NCBI GenBank assembly: GCA_046297935.1
Contig: JBKBHA010000005.1
Location: 1 to 64,000, forward strand
Source: CAYMZZ01 sp046297935
GTDB taxonomy: Bacteria > Bacteroidota > Bacteroidia > Chitinophagales > Chitinophagaceae
Direction: 5' to 3'
DNA: 64,000 bases
The notes under the pieces were generated by a model that saw nothing but the letters and a program-made list of their open reading frames with translations, ran no database searches and was not told the DNA's origin. The position numbers were made by a program, and so were the translations under genes. This document shows, one piece after another, positions 25,785 to 34,238 of this stretch. The first letter of the stretch is position 1, and every line of letters starts with the position of its first letter.

Positions 25785-25804
25785 CACCATTCCGGGCGAA
25801 AACT

Positions 25805-26710
25805 ATGTACGATCAGGATTCCAAGCATATTTCCTACATGAGCGGGTTCTTTATGCTCATTGCATTTGTAGTTGGCAGTTCTATTTTGGCAGGCATGCTT
25901 AGTAGCGTTATCTGGACCCAGGTAACCGGTCAGCCATTTGCCGGCATCAATGATCCGGACCTTCAGCTCCGTTATGCCACTCTTTTGCAAATTTTGCAGG
26001 GGCTGACTGCTGTGGTGGGTTTTCTGTTGCCGAGTATACTGACTGCTCAACTCATGAACCGCCGGCCTATGAAGTTGCTGGGGTTTACCGGACCCATTCA
26101 GGCAAGCCAGGCCCTGATTGCGCTGGCCATCGCAGTGTCATCGGTGTTTGTTGCATCCGGCTTTGCATGGGTTACTACGGAAATTCCTTTTCCGGCATCG
26201 TGGGTTACCAGCTTCGATAGCATGGAAAAAGCCTATGCCGAACAGGCCGCCCGGGTGCTGCAACTCGATTCGGTGCCGGGATTGTTGTTGTCGCTGTTGG
26301 TAATGGCATTTTTGCCTGCGGTTAGCGAGGAAGCCCTTTTTCGAGGTGGCCTGCAAAACTTTCTCGCAAGGGGCACAAAAAAACCCTGGCTTGGTATTGT
26401 TGTTGCCAGCATCTTGTTCAGCCTCGCTCATTTTTCCGCATACGGATTTTTATCGCGGGTGGTACTTGGCATAGCGTTGGGAGCCATTTTTCAGTTTTCC
26501 GGTCGCCTTTGGATTGGCATCCTGATACACTTTCTGAACAATGCTTATATCGTGGTTTGGCTGTACTTCAGCAAGGCGCAGGGCGAAAATGTGGAAGAAC
26601 TATTGCTGAAGAAAACAGACTGGCCGCTGGGCCTGCTGGCCATTCCCATATTTGCCGCGTTGATTGTGTGGTATCGAAAACGAAACGCCGCCGACGGGCA
26701 GCCGGTTTAA
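25805..26710 (+). CDS. CPBP family intramembrane metalloprotease
   Basis: This 301-aa polytopic membrane protein has about eight hydrophobic segments. The ABI/CPBP motifs are in order: EEALFRGGLQN (EExxxR, about 177), FSLAHFS (about 207) and HFLNNAYIV (about 241). The Glu and His residues form the presumed zinc site of Rce1-like glutamic/metallo proteases. The substrate is unknown; family members process lipoproteins, bacteriocins or prenylated peptides. It is followed 10 bp later by cdsA. Confidence 0.9.
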   Translation: MYDQDSKHISYMSGFFMLIAFVVGSSILAGMLSSVIWTQVTGQPFAGINDPDLQLRYATLLQILQGLTAVVGFLLPSILTAQLMNRRPMKLLGFTGPIQASQALIALAIAVSSVFVASGFAWVTTEIPFPASWVTSFDSMEKAYAEQAARVLQLDSVPGLLLSLLVMAFLPAVSEEALFRGGLQNFLARGTKKPWLGIVVASILFSLAHFSAYGFLSRVVLGIALGAIFQFSGRLWIGILIHFLNNAYIVVWLYFSKAQGENVEELLLKKTDWPLGLLAIPIFAALIVWYRKRNAADGQPV

Positions 26711-26720
26711 AATTAACAGT

Positions 26721-27623
26721 ATGGCACTAAACTGGAACGTCTTTAAAACAAGAGCTCTCACAGCCGTTGTGTTTGTGATTGTGATGCTGGCCGGCCTGCT
26801 ATGGAACCAATGGAGTTTTCTGATTCTTTTTTCAATTATTCATTTTGGCTGTTGGTGGGAGTATTTTAATCTGCTCGAAAAAATCAACCAGTCTCCTGTC
26901 AATCCGTATTTGCGCCAGGGGTTTATGATGGTGGGCTATGGCTTCCTGCTTTTCAATTTGAATAGCAGCTTTCAAATTTCAGGTTACCCATTGAACTATA
27001 ATCTGGCATTGCCCGTGTCGATTGCCGGCTTTGCCATGTTGCTGATCGGTATTTTTCAGCCGGAAAAAATAGTGCTAAAGCAAATGGCCCAGTCGGCGCT
27101 TGGCTGGATATACATAAGCCTGAGTTGGACCCTGATGCTGGATTTATATCAAACATCCTTCGACATCCATATGCACGATACCATGCTGGTGTTTGAGGGC
27201 AATTTTATACCTGTTGTTCTGATTGCCAGCATTTGGATCAATGATACCATGGCATATATTGTCGGCTCTTTTATTGGCCGTACGCCGCTATCGCCTATTT
27301 CGCCCAAGAAAACCTGGGAGGGAACCATCGGAGGTATTGTATTGAGCGTAATAGTAGTGGCTTTGCTGGCATCGCTGTTATTCGTCGGGCCATTCGACTG
27401 GATCGTGGCTGTGTTTGGAGCAGTGATTGCACTGGTAGCATCCATCACCGGCACTCTAGGCGACCTGCTGGAATCGAAGATAAAGCGTAAGGCGGGCGTT
27501 AAGGACAGTGGCAGCCTGATGCCTGGTCATGGAGGTTTCCTGGATCGTTTTGATTCGTTGCTGTTGGCAACAACGGCTGTGGCGTTAACTATTTTCTTGT
27601 TGACAAAAACCATTGGAAGCTAA
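26721..27623 (+). CDS. cdsA: Phosphatidate cytidylyltransferase
   Basis: This protein of about 300 aa is an integral membrane enzyme that makes CDP-diacylglycerol from phosphatidate and CTP. The C-terminal signature KDSGSLMPGHGGFLDRFDSL is complete. Multiple membrane helices precede it, and SPKKTWEGTIGG is the conserved cytosolic loop. The real start is the ATG at 26721; the longer frame overlaps the CPBP gene. With psd downstream it supplies the phosphatidylethanolamine pathway (phosphatidylserine synthase lies elsewhere). A mirror repeat separates it from psd. Confidence 0.94.
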   Translation: MALNWNVFKTRALTAVVFVIVMLAGLLWNQWSFLILFSIIHFGCWWEYFNLLEKINQSPVNPYLRQGFMMVGYGFLLFNLNSSFQISGYPLNYNLALPVSIAGFAMLLIGIFQPEKIVLKQMAQSALGWIYISLSWTLMLDLYQTSFDIHMHDTMLVFEGNFIPVVLIASIWINDTMAYIVGSFIGRTPLSPISPKKTWEGTIGGIVLSVIVVALLASLLFVGPFDWIVAVFGAVIALVASITGTLGDLLESKIKRKAGVKDSGSLMPGHGGFLDRFDSLLLATTAVALTIFLLTKTIGS

Positions 27624-27638
27624 GTTCAACAAAATTTA

Positions 27639-27795
27639 TATCTGCGAAATCTGCGTTCTAAATCTGCGTTATCTGCGGGAACAGAACACCCTGCTGCAGA
27701 TTACTGCCTGATTACGGGCGCAACAGTTCTGTTCCCGCAGATAACGCAGATTTAGAACGCAGATTTAAACCGATTTTGAGCGCAGATGACGCAGA
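27639..27795. repeat. Composite mirror repeat element R3 with perfect 41-bp arms
   Basis: The arms at 27647-27687 and 27726-27766 are perfect reverse complements over 41 bases. Each has AATCTGCG units and the CTGCGGGAACAGAA core, and the loop is 38 nt. The arm-specific spacings (TTCTA, TTA) occur in both arms but not in other copies. A further partial CGCAGAT series continues to 27795. The element lies between the codirectional genes cdsA and psd. Confidence 0.9.
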
Positions 27796-27843
27796 ATATA
27801 ACCTTCGATTTCAGTCTTCAAACCCAACAAACCTAAACATTAT

Positions 27844-27851
27844 TATCTTTG
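27844..27851 (+). promoter_or_regulatory. Putative -7 promoter box for psd (TATCTTTG)
   Basis: An exact TAnnTTTG match, 17 nt before the psd ATG. It suggests psd has its own promoter downstream of the repeat. Confidence 0.5.
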
Positions 27852-27868
27852 CCCCTCAATTCAACCGT

Positions 27869-28525
27869 ATGACAATTCATAAAGAAGGATATCCCACCAT
27901 TGCATGGTCGGCTATTGCTTTTGGCCTGATAAATTTGCTGTCTTTTTACCTGCTCAGTTTCGACTGGCCCATTTTGAGCATCCTGATTTTCATTGTGACC
28001 TTTGGCGTGTTTTTGTTTATCATTTCTTTTTTTAGAATACCCAACCGGCAACTGACCATTTCAGAAAACGCCATTGTGGCTCCTGCCGATGGAAAAGTAG
28101 TAGCCATTGAGGAAGTACAGGCCGACGAATATTTCAACGACCGCCGCATTCAGGTTTCTATTTTCATGAGTCCACTCAATGTGCATGTCAATCGTAATCC
28201 AATTACCGGCGAGGTGGTGTACAGCGAATACCACAAAGGGAAATACCTGGTGGCCTGGCACCCCAAATCCTCAACCGAAAATGAGCGCCACACTGTAGTG
28301 TACCGGAAAGATGGCAAAGAAGTACTGACCAAGCAGATTGCCGGCGCGCTTGCCAAGCGAATTGTCAACTACCTGAGCGCAGGACAACAGGTACGTCAGA
28401 CCGAAGAAATGGGATTCATCAAGTTTGGCTCGCGCGTAGACCTGCTGCTGCCACTTGATGCCAAAATCAAAGTGAAGATTGGCGACAAACCCAAGGGTGG
28501 GGTGACGGTGGTGGCGGAATGGTGA
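27869..28525 (+). CDS. psd: Phosphatidylserine decarboxylase family protein
   Basis: This protein of about 218 aa is a pyruvoyl-dependent enzyme that makes phosphatidylethanolamine. Two membrane helices lie near the N-terminus (about 12-55). They are followed by VAPADGKVVAIEE, the IFMSPLNVHVNRNP stretch and the self-cleavage site in MGFIKFGSRVDLLLP (GS, about residue 190). It belongs to the short archaeal/Bacteroidota-type Psd. The start at 27869 fits the -7 box; the frame upstream is repeat sequence. The TGA stop is the first base triplet of an A repeat array. Confidence 0.92.
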   Translation: MTIHKEGYPTIAWSAIAFGLINLLSFYLLSFDWPILSILIFIVTFGVFLFIISFFRIPNRQLTISENAIVAPADGKVVAIEEVQADEYFNDRRIQVSIFMSPLNVHVNRNPITGEVVYSEYHKGKYLVAWHPKSSTENERHTVVYRKDGKEVLTKQIAGALAKRIVNYLSAGQQVRQTEEMGFIKFGSRVDLLLPLDAKIKVKIGDKPKGGVTVVAEW

Positions 28526-28605
28526 GTGGTGAAAGGTGAAAGGTGAGAGGTGAGAGGTGAGAGGTGAAAGGTGAGAGGTGAGTAGCCCCAACGCACGCGT
28601 TGGGG
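28523..28605. repeat. A-type heptad array plus F palindrome between psd and yjjG-like gene
   Basis: GTGAGAG/GTGAAAG units run from the psd stop codon to about 28582. They are followed by the 20-bp palindrome CCCCAACGCACGCGTTGGGG (28586-28605; one central base differs from the copies at 41098 and 57519). The palindrome abuts the TAA stop of the convergent gene, so the element spans stop to stop. Confidence 0.85.
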
Positions 28606-28606
28606 T

Positions 28607-29308
28607 TTAAAAGATTGATTCGAGTTCCTTGAGGGATTTTATTTCGTAGGTGCTGGGCACAGTGGTGCTGATCGATTTAAAATTTACAAATACCTGGTCC
28701 ATACCTGCATTGATGGCGCCCTGAATATCTACTTCGGGAGTATCGCCAATCATAATGCTTGTTTCGGGCGTTGCGGAAGTTTTGCGGAAGGCGTACTCAA
28801 AAATTTCCTTGTTTGGTTTCAGACTATTCGATCCTTCGGAGGTAATAACTTCTCCAAAAAATTCTGTCAGTCCTGAGTGTTTTAGTTTATTGTGCTGCAC
28901 TTCTTCGAAACCATTGGTGATTAAATGCAACTGGTAACTCCGGTCGCGCAGATACTTCAGTATATCATGTGTATGAGGAAAAACAGCGTTTCTGGTGGGA
29001 AGCAGTTGCAAAAACTGCACATTCATTTGCTGCGCCAGCTTTTCATCTGCAATTTTGAAGTCGAGCAGTGTCAGCCACATCCGCTTTAATCGAAGTTCGT
29101 CCTGCCGGATATATCCCTTTCGATACCGATCCCAGAGGCGATCATTATGCACCAGGTAGTTCTGGTAAAACCGTTCAAAGTCGTTCACCCCTCGTTTCTC
29201 GAGTGCCAATTCTTCAAACAGGTGTTCAAGTGTAATGCGCGCATTGGATTCAAAGTCCCAAAGGGTATGATCGAGGTCGAAAAAGATATGGCTGTATTTT
29301 CGTTTCAT
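28607..29308 (-). CDS. YjjG family noncanonical pyrimidine nucleotidase (HAD superfamily)
   Basis: This protein of about 233 aa is a HAD phosphatase. Motif I is IFFDLDHTLWDFESN (nucleophile Asp about residue 9). Motif II is LHLITNGFEE, and the later motifs are SLKPNKEIFEYA and MIGDTPEVDIQGA. YjjG enzymes dephosphorylate non-canonical pyrimidine nucleotides and limit their entry into DNA. The ATG at 29308 is preferred to an upstream in-frame start because motif I should lie near the N-terminus. It is divergent from the SDR gene. Confidence 0.9.
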   Translation of the reverse strand: MKRKYSHIFFDLDHTLWDFESNARITLEHLFEELALEKRGVNDFERFYQNYLVHNDRLWDRYRKGYIRQDELRLKRMWLTLLDFKIADEKLAQQMNVQFLQLLPTRNAVFPHTHDILKYLRDRSYQLHLITNGFEEVQHNKLKHSGLTEFFGEVITSEGSNSLKPNKEIFEYAFRKTSATPETSIMIGDTPEVDIQGAINAGMDQVFVNFKSISTTVPSTYEIKSLKELESIF

Positions 29309-29313
29309 CGGCA

Positions 29314-29321
29314 CAAAATTA
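29314..29321 (-). promoter_or_regulatory. Putative -7 promoter box (TAATTTTG) for the HAD nucleotidase
   Basis: An exact TAnnTTTG match on the minus strand, 5 nt from the ATG. It suggests a leaderless or almost leaderless transcript. Confidence 0.45.
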
Positions 29322-29392
29322 CGTGCTGGCAAATGATGAACCTTTTTTGAAGCAAAAATGTTCGTACTTCGTAATCGAAATCAGGTGATGTT

Positions 29393-30094
29393 ATGACAAT
29401 TTTAATCACAGGCGCTTCCCGCGGCATAGGTAAAGCGCTGGCAAGGCAATTTGGAGCACAAGGCTACGATTTACTGCTAAGCTCGCGTAGCGAAGTGGCA
29501 CTTTACGCCTGTGTGGAAGAAATGATGACTCATTTTCCCAACATCAATGTATGGGGTAGGGCATTTGACCTGGCAGAGAAAGATTCCTGCAAACAACTGG
29601 CGGCCTGGGCCATTGAAAAAGCGGGTGGTCCGGATATTGTTGTAAACAATGCCGGCATTTTTGTTCCGGGTGCTGTACACAATGAACCGGAAGGCGCGTT
29701 GGAGCAACAGATTGAAACGAATTTGTACAGTGCCTATCACCTCACCCGGGCCATTCTGCCGGCCATGATGGAACGTGGGAAGGGACATATTTTCAATATT
29801 TGCTCCATCGCATCACTGAAAGCTTATCCCAACGGAGGCGCATATGGCATCAGCAAATTTGCCCTATATGGATTCAGTCAGAATTTGCGGGAGGAAATGA
29901 AGCCTCATGGCATCAAAGTAACTGCCGTGCTGCCCGGAGCGGTTTTGACCGATTCCTGGGGTGGTTTCGACAACCGTAATCACCGCATTATGGAAGCGGA
30001 AGATGTTGCCAGGCTCATTTATGCCGCCAGCCAGCTTTCGCCAGCGGCCTGCGTAGAAGATATAGTGCTGCGCCCTCAACTGGGCGACCTTTAA
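29393..30094 (+). CDS. SDR family oxidoreductase
   Basis: This 233-aa classical short-chain dehydrogenase has the cofactor motif TGASRGIGKAL (about 6), NNAGIF (about 84) and the active-site YGISKFALYGFSQ (YxxxK, about 150), with the catalytic Ser in ICSIASLKAY. An NADP preference is suggested by the Arg after the glycine motif. The substrate is unknown. It stands alone between a divergent HAD gene and batD. Confidence 0.9.
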   Translation: MTILITGASRGIGKALARQFGAQGYDLLLSSRSEVALYACVEEMMTHFPNINVWGRAFDLAEKDSCKQLAAWAIEKAGGPDIVVNNAGIFVPGAVHNEPEGALEQQIETNLYSAYHLTRAILPAMMERGKGHIFNICSIASLKAYPNGGAYGISKFALYGFSQNLREEMKPHGIKVTAVLPGAVLTDSWGGFDNRNHRIMEAEDVARLIYAASQLSPAACVEDIVLRPQLGDL

Positions 30095-30173
30095 AGCTGG
30101 CATTTACCGATCATCGATTTTAATCTTTTTTACTGTTGACCGGCGCTTATTTTTAGGCAAAACTGTTTTTCAC

Positions 30174-31976
30174 TTGCTGATTGTTCGCGTAAGCATACTG
30201 CTCCTGTTCTTTTTATTTCATGTGCCTGGCCTGCATGCTCAGGCGGGCATAAAAGTGCTGGTACCCGATCATGATTTGGTTCAGGGGGAGTCGTTTCTTT
30301 TGCAATACCGGTGGCTTAAAAATAATACAAACGACGAGTTCAAAGAGCCGGTGCTGGAGCAGTTTCGACTGGTAAAGTCACCTGAGAGCAGTGATTTACC
30401 CCTGGAAGATGGTTCCAATGAATGGCAGCATATTGTATCACTGGTGCTGGAGCCGCTGGAAGCGGGTCGGGTTCGATTGCCTGTAGCCAGAGTACTTATC
30501 GGGAATCAGTTAACCACTTCTTCGGACCAGTATGCAATAGTTATCAGCAAACAGGAAGCAGACCGTCGTTTGCAGGCGGCATGGAATGCACAGAAAGGCA
30601 ACCCCAACCTGATGCTGAAAGAAGGTGAAGACCCTCAGCGCAAAATAAATGAAGGTCTGTTTATAACGGTGGAGGCAGACCGCCAATCGGTATGGGTTGG
30701 TCAACCGGTTACTGCTACATTCAAACTTTATTCCAGCTTAAGATCTCAATCAGATATCGTCAAAAATCCTGCGTTCTACGGTTTTGCTGTTCAGGAAATG
30801 ATTGGTTTGAAGGAGGGCTTTAAAGAAACGAAACAACTGAATGGACGCAGTTATGAAGTACACACTTTGCGGAAAGTGCAACTATACCCGCAATCTGCCG
30901 GACAGCTAAGCATTGATCCAATGGAGCTGAGCTCTAAAGTGTGGTTTTCCAGAAAGCCGGTCAATGAACCTGCTTCTCAGCAAATATTCGAAGGTGTGGT
31001 GGAGGGTAACGATGATGAGACCATACCCGGATGGGAATTGTTTGAAGTAGTGATGCGCAGTTCGCCCCTGACGATTAGAGTAAAAGCCCTGCCGGAAGCA
31101 AAGAAACCGAAAGAATGGTCGGGTGCAGTAGGTCGATTTAGTATCGACATGCAACTTGGGAATGAAAATCCAGCAGCCAGGGAAGAAAATCAACTCGACA
31201 TTACCATAAGTGGAAAAGGAAATTTTCTGCAACTGGTGGCTCCAAAAGTGGAATGGCCAAAGGGGATAGACGGTTTCGGTGCTATAGTGCTGGACCAGCT
31301 CGACAGTAGCAAAGCGCCTATGCAGGGGCAGCGCCGCTTTCGTATGCGATTTGTTGCTGATCAGTCTGGGGAGTTTAGCATTCCAGCGATCAATTTTTCC
31401 TTTTTCGATCCCGATAGCAATCGATATGTAACAGTAGCATCTAAAGCACTCAATTTTTTTGTAGCGCCAGCTATCGAAAAAAAGGATATACCGCAGAATG
31501 AATCTGCACCAGAGTCAGGCTCATTTGATCCATCGCGCATTTACCTGATTGCAATTGTAATATTGGTGGTGCTGGGCGTGGTATATACCTGGCGCCGCGA
31601 ATCAAAAAAGGAAAAAATACCAGCTCCAATCCCTCCGCCGCCGGCATTACAGGTTAGCGAAGCGCTTTCCACAGCAGCCGATAAATTGGAGGATCCGGCA
31701 AATTTCTATTCTGCGCTGTACCAGGGAATCTGGCGATTTCTGAATGACCGCGTGGGGGTAAGTGCATCTGCAACGAATAAGTTTCAACTCTGGCAGCGAC
31801 TGCAGCCCTTGTTGCCGGAGGAAGAACGCAACCAGCTATGGCAGATAATGGAACTATGCGAAATTAGATTATACACCGCAGCCAACGAAGGCGACGACCG
31901 TCAATGGCTGTTGCAAACGGCTACTGTAATACTTAACAAGATTGATGAGAAACCTGAGTCAGGCTCAGAGGTTTGA
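30174..31976 (+). CDS. batD: BatD family protein
   Basis: This 600-aa protein has a signal peptide (about 1-23, ending LHAQ), several Ig-like periplasmic domains, a single transmembrane helix (about 459-477) and a cytoplasmic C-terminal helical part. This is the architecture of BatD, linked to aerotolerance and membrane stress in Bacteroides. The start appears to be TTG at 30174; no ATG or GTG gives an intact signal peptide. A TATTTTTA box lies at 30148. The usual batA, batB, batC and batE neighbours are absent here. Confidence 0.85.
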   Translation: MLIVRVSILLLFFLFHVPGLHAQAGIKVLVPDHDLVQGESFLLQYRWLKNNTNDEFKEPVLEQFRLVKSPESSDLPLEDGSNEWQHIVSLVLEPLEAGRVRLPVARVLIGNQLTTSSDQYAIVISKQEADRRLQAAWNAQKGNPNLMLKEGEDPQRKINEGLFITVEADRQSVWVGQPVTATFKLYSSLRSQSDIVKNPAFYGFAVQEMIGLKEGFKETKQLNGRSYEVHTLRKVQLYPQSAGQLSIDPMELSSKVWFSRKPVNEPASQQIFEGVVEGNDDETIPGWELFEVVMRSSPLTIRVKALPEAKKPKEWSGAVGRFSIDMQLGNENPAAREENQLDITISGKGNFLQLVAPKVEWPKGIDGFGAIVLDQLDSSKAPMQGQRRFRMRFVADQSGEFSIPAINFSFFDPDSNRYVTVASKALNFFVAPAIEKKDIPQNESAPESGSFDPSRIYLIAIVILVVLGVVYTWRRESKKEKIPAPIPPPPALQVSEALSTAADKLEDPANFYSALYQGIWRFLNDRVGVSASATNKFQLWQRLQPLLPEEERNQLWQIMELCEIRLYTAANEGDDRQWLLQTATVILNKIDEKPESGSEV

Positions 31977-31982
31977 GTTGCA

Positions 31983-32696
31983 TTAGCCCTGTTCAGAATA
32001 TTTATATCCTACCCCGCGAACCGAATGAAAGAAGCGCGGATTACGGCTGTCTTCCTCAAAATATTTTCGAAAATTAAGAATGAAATTATCGATGGTGCGT
32101 GTGGTAGGATACACATTGTAGCCCCATACTGCCTGCAATATTTTCTCCCGCGGAACTACTTCATTTTTGTTTTCTATCAGCAGTTTTAGCAGCATCGTTT
32201 CTTTCTTGCTCAATTGAATTTTGCCCGACGATCGGGTAGTGGCTTCCTGTGCCTTGAAGTCGATGATATTATCGCCGAAAGTGTAACTGTTACCAACCGT
32301 GCTACGGTCCTGCAGCTTTTTATTCTTTTGGATCAGCTTGGTTACCCTTAGCAATAATTCTTCAAGGTTAAAAGGCTTGGTAAGATAATCGTCAGCCCCT
32401 TTTTTCAGTCCCAACACTCTGTCGGCGCTGCTATTCTTGGCGCTCAAAATAAGTATGGGAACCTCGTTGTTGCGTAGCCGAACAGTTTCAGCAACACTGA
32501 TGCCATCCATTTCGGGAAGCATCACATCCAGTATGATCAAATCGAAATACTCATCTTTTACCGCTTCCAGTGCCGCGGCTCCATCGAAGGCAGAGGTCAC
32601 TTCGTAACCCTCCAGTTCAAGGTTCAGCTTGAGGGCTTCGTGCAGGTTCTCTTCGTCCTCCACCAGTAGAATGGATATTTTCTTTTCGTCGCTCAT
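31983..32696 (-). CDS. Response regulator transcription factor (OmpR type)
   Basis: This protein of about 237 aa has a receiver domain with acidic pocket VEDEEN (about 12), phospho-acceptor Asp in DLIILDVMLPEMDG (about 55), Ser in ILSAKN and Lys in LTKPFNLEELL. The C-terminal winged-helix DNA-binding domain has KKETMLLKLLIENKNEVVPRE and RTIDNFILNFRKYFEED. The ATG at 32696 is chosen over an upstream frame. Its kinase partner lies 25 bp upstream in the same operon. The targets are unknown. Confidence 0.93.
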   Translation of the reverse strand: MSDEKKISILLVEDEENLHEALKLNLELEGYEVTSAFDGAAALEAVKDEYFDLIILDVMLPEMDGISVAETVRLRNNEVPILILSAKNSSADRVLGLKKGADDYLTKPFNLEELLLRVTKLIQKNKKLQDRSTVGNSYTFGDNIIDFKAQEATTRSSGKIQLSKKETMLLKLLIENKNEVVPREKILQAVWGYNVYPTTRTIDNFILNFRKYFEEDSRNPRFFHSVRGVGYKYSEQG

Positions 32697-32721
32697 AATC
32701 GTACAACGCAGCCGGAGAGGC

Positions 32722-33714
32722 TTAGTTCTGAAAACTAACCGCAAAAATACTTCCGGTGGGGTGATTGTTTGTCACCGAAATGTCGGCATTGTGATCGCGT
32801 GCAATCTTGCTGCAAAGATACAGCCCCAGGCCTGTGCCCTGTGTTTTACGGGTTGATTCATTCCCGATTCGGTAAAACTTGTCGAAAACACGTGCTTTTT
32901 CACTCTCCGGAATACCCGGGCCTTCATCAATTACTTCCAGCACTACCAGGCTTTCGGTACGGTACAGCCTTACCTGTATTGCTTTGTCTCTGGGAGAGTA
33001 TTTGTGAGCATTTTCGAGCAGGTTATTGACCAGAATCTGCAGCAGCAGCGGGTCACCCTTCAGGTCGAGCTCGGGTTCTATGTCTCCCTGCAATTGCCGA
33101 TCTGAAAATCGATTGCTAAAATCCTGCAGGCTATCAGATACCAGATCCGACATATCAAGTTCCTCGAACGAAAAGTGATAACCGCCTCCTTCCAATTGGG
33201 AAGCGATCAGAATATTGTTGGTCAAAACATTGAGCCTCGTTGTTTCTTCCAGCGTCATTCGAATCAGCTTCTGTTGTTTTTCCGGATCCAGCTGATGTTT
33301 TTGAAGTGTTTCAAGATTAATTCGGGCTACGGCTATAGGCGTCTTCAGCTCATGTGTTACGGCCATCATGAAATTCTGCTGCTGCTGTTGCTGGCGAAAC
33401 TGACGACGTACCGAACGATAGATAAAAGCGGCACCTACAAAGATCAAGGCCAGAAATACGATTCCTTCGCCCGCATATTTGGTCTGATTGCGCCGGTGTT
33501 CGGTAACGATGCTTTCCCGTTTCAGTTTATAAACGATCGGCGATTCGGTGCTATCGGTGGTCAGGGCAAGCTGTTCAAGTTTGAACTGCTGCATCTGGCT
33601 ATTTTGTCGTTCCAGCGAAATAAACCACCAGATGTAGGCTGCAATGATATAGATGAGCAGCAGCCAATAGGTCCATGTAGCCCGGCGGAGTTTTTTTCGT
33701 ACGGTATCGACCAT
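32722..33714 (-). CDS. Sensor histidine kinase
   Basis: This 330-aa inner-membrane protein has two transmembrane helices (about 14-34 and 84-101) around a short periplasmic loop of about 50 residues. The dimerisation/phospho-acceptor motif is VTHELKTPIAVARINLE (His about 120). The ATPase domain has an N box (LVNNLLENAHKYS), DEGPGIP and GTGLGLYLCSKI. The short sensor loop leaves the signal unknown. It lies between gldH and its response regulator. Confidence 0.93.
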   Translation of the reverse strand: MVDTVRKKLRRATWTYWLLLIYIIAAYIWWFISLERQNSQMQQFKLEQLALTTDSTESPIVYKLKRESIVTEHRRNQTKYAGEGIVFLALIFVGAAFIYRSVRRQFRQQQQQQNFMMAVTHELKTPIAVARINLETLQKHQLDPEKQQKLIRMTLEETTRLNVLTNNILIASQLEGGGYHFSFEELDMSDLVSDSLQDFSNRFSDRQLQGDIEPELDLKGDPLLLQILVNNLLENAHKYSPRDKAIQVRLYRTESLVVLEVIDEGPGIPESEKARVFDKFYRIGNESTRKTQGTGLGLYLCSKIARDHNADISVTNNHPTGSIFAVSFQN

Positions 33715-33724
33715 GCGGTGCCAG

Positions 33725-34198
33725 TTATTTTTTCTCTACGCGCAGACCCACGTCCAGTACGTGGTTAAGCGGATCTTCCCTCATTATTTGTTCCAGTGTG
33801 AAATGGTAGGTTCCTGGAGTTAGTGCTTTGGTGTCACCCAGCAGACCAATGGGAGTGCGATGCTCGTAAATATCATCCATGCCTTCGCCCAGCCAACGTT
33901 CATTGTTGGCCAGCTTAAGTTCCCGCCTTAGTACCAGTGCCGAGTCGTTGCCGGGTCCCTTGATCCGAAGGTTGAGGTATATATTGTTGTATCGGTATTG
34001 CTCGGTATGCCGGATTACAAGGAATACCTGGTATACGCTGCTGCTATCGGTGATGTCGAAATCGAAGCCGGGCTTAAAGCTGCTGCTCCAGGCATGCTCC
34101 GGCACAGTAACGGTTTTTTCGTAGATGTTAATCTGGCCGCAGGCGATCATCATTGTGCTTAGCGCAACGAGCAGGACGGTAAGGTGCCGTAGTTTCAT
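33725..34198 (-). CDS. gldH: Gliding motility lipoprotein GldH
   Basis: This 157-aa lipoprotein has a signal peptide with lipobox MIAC (Cys about residue 20). The remainder matches the GldH pattern: YEKTVTVPEHAWS, FDFDITDSSSVYQVFLVIRH, YRYNNIYLNLRI and FTLEQIMREDPL. GldH is required for gliding in Flavobacterium and is thought to stabilise the motility/secretion machinery. It sits in a yicC-gldH-kinase-regulator operon, which suggests shared expression with signalling rather than with other gld genes. Confidence 0.88.
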   Translation of the reverse strand: MKLRHLTVLLVALSTMMIACGQINIYEKTVTVPEHAWSSSFKPGFDFDITDSSSVYQVFLVIRHTEQYRYNNIYLNLRIKGPGNDSALVLRRELKLANNERWLGEGMDDIYEHRTPIGLLGDTKALTPGTYHFTLEQIMREDPLNHVLDVGLRVEKK

Positions 34199-34238
34199 AT
34201 TGCAAAATAACAGCTAATTTGACGAATTTGCCAGTTGG

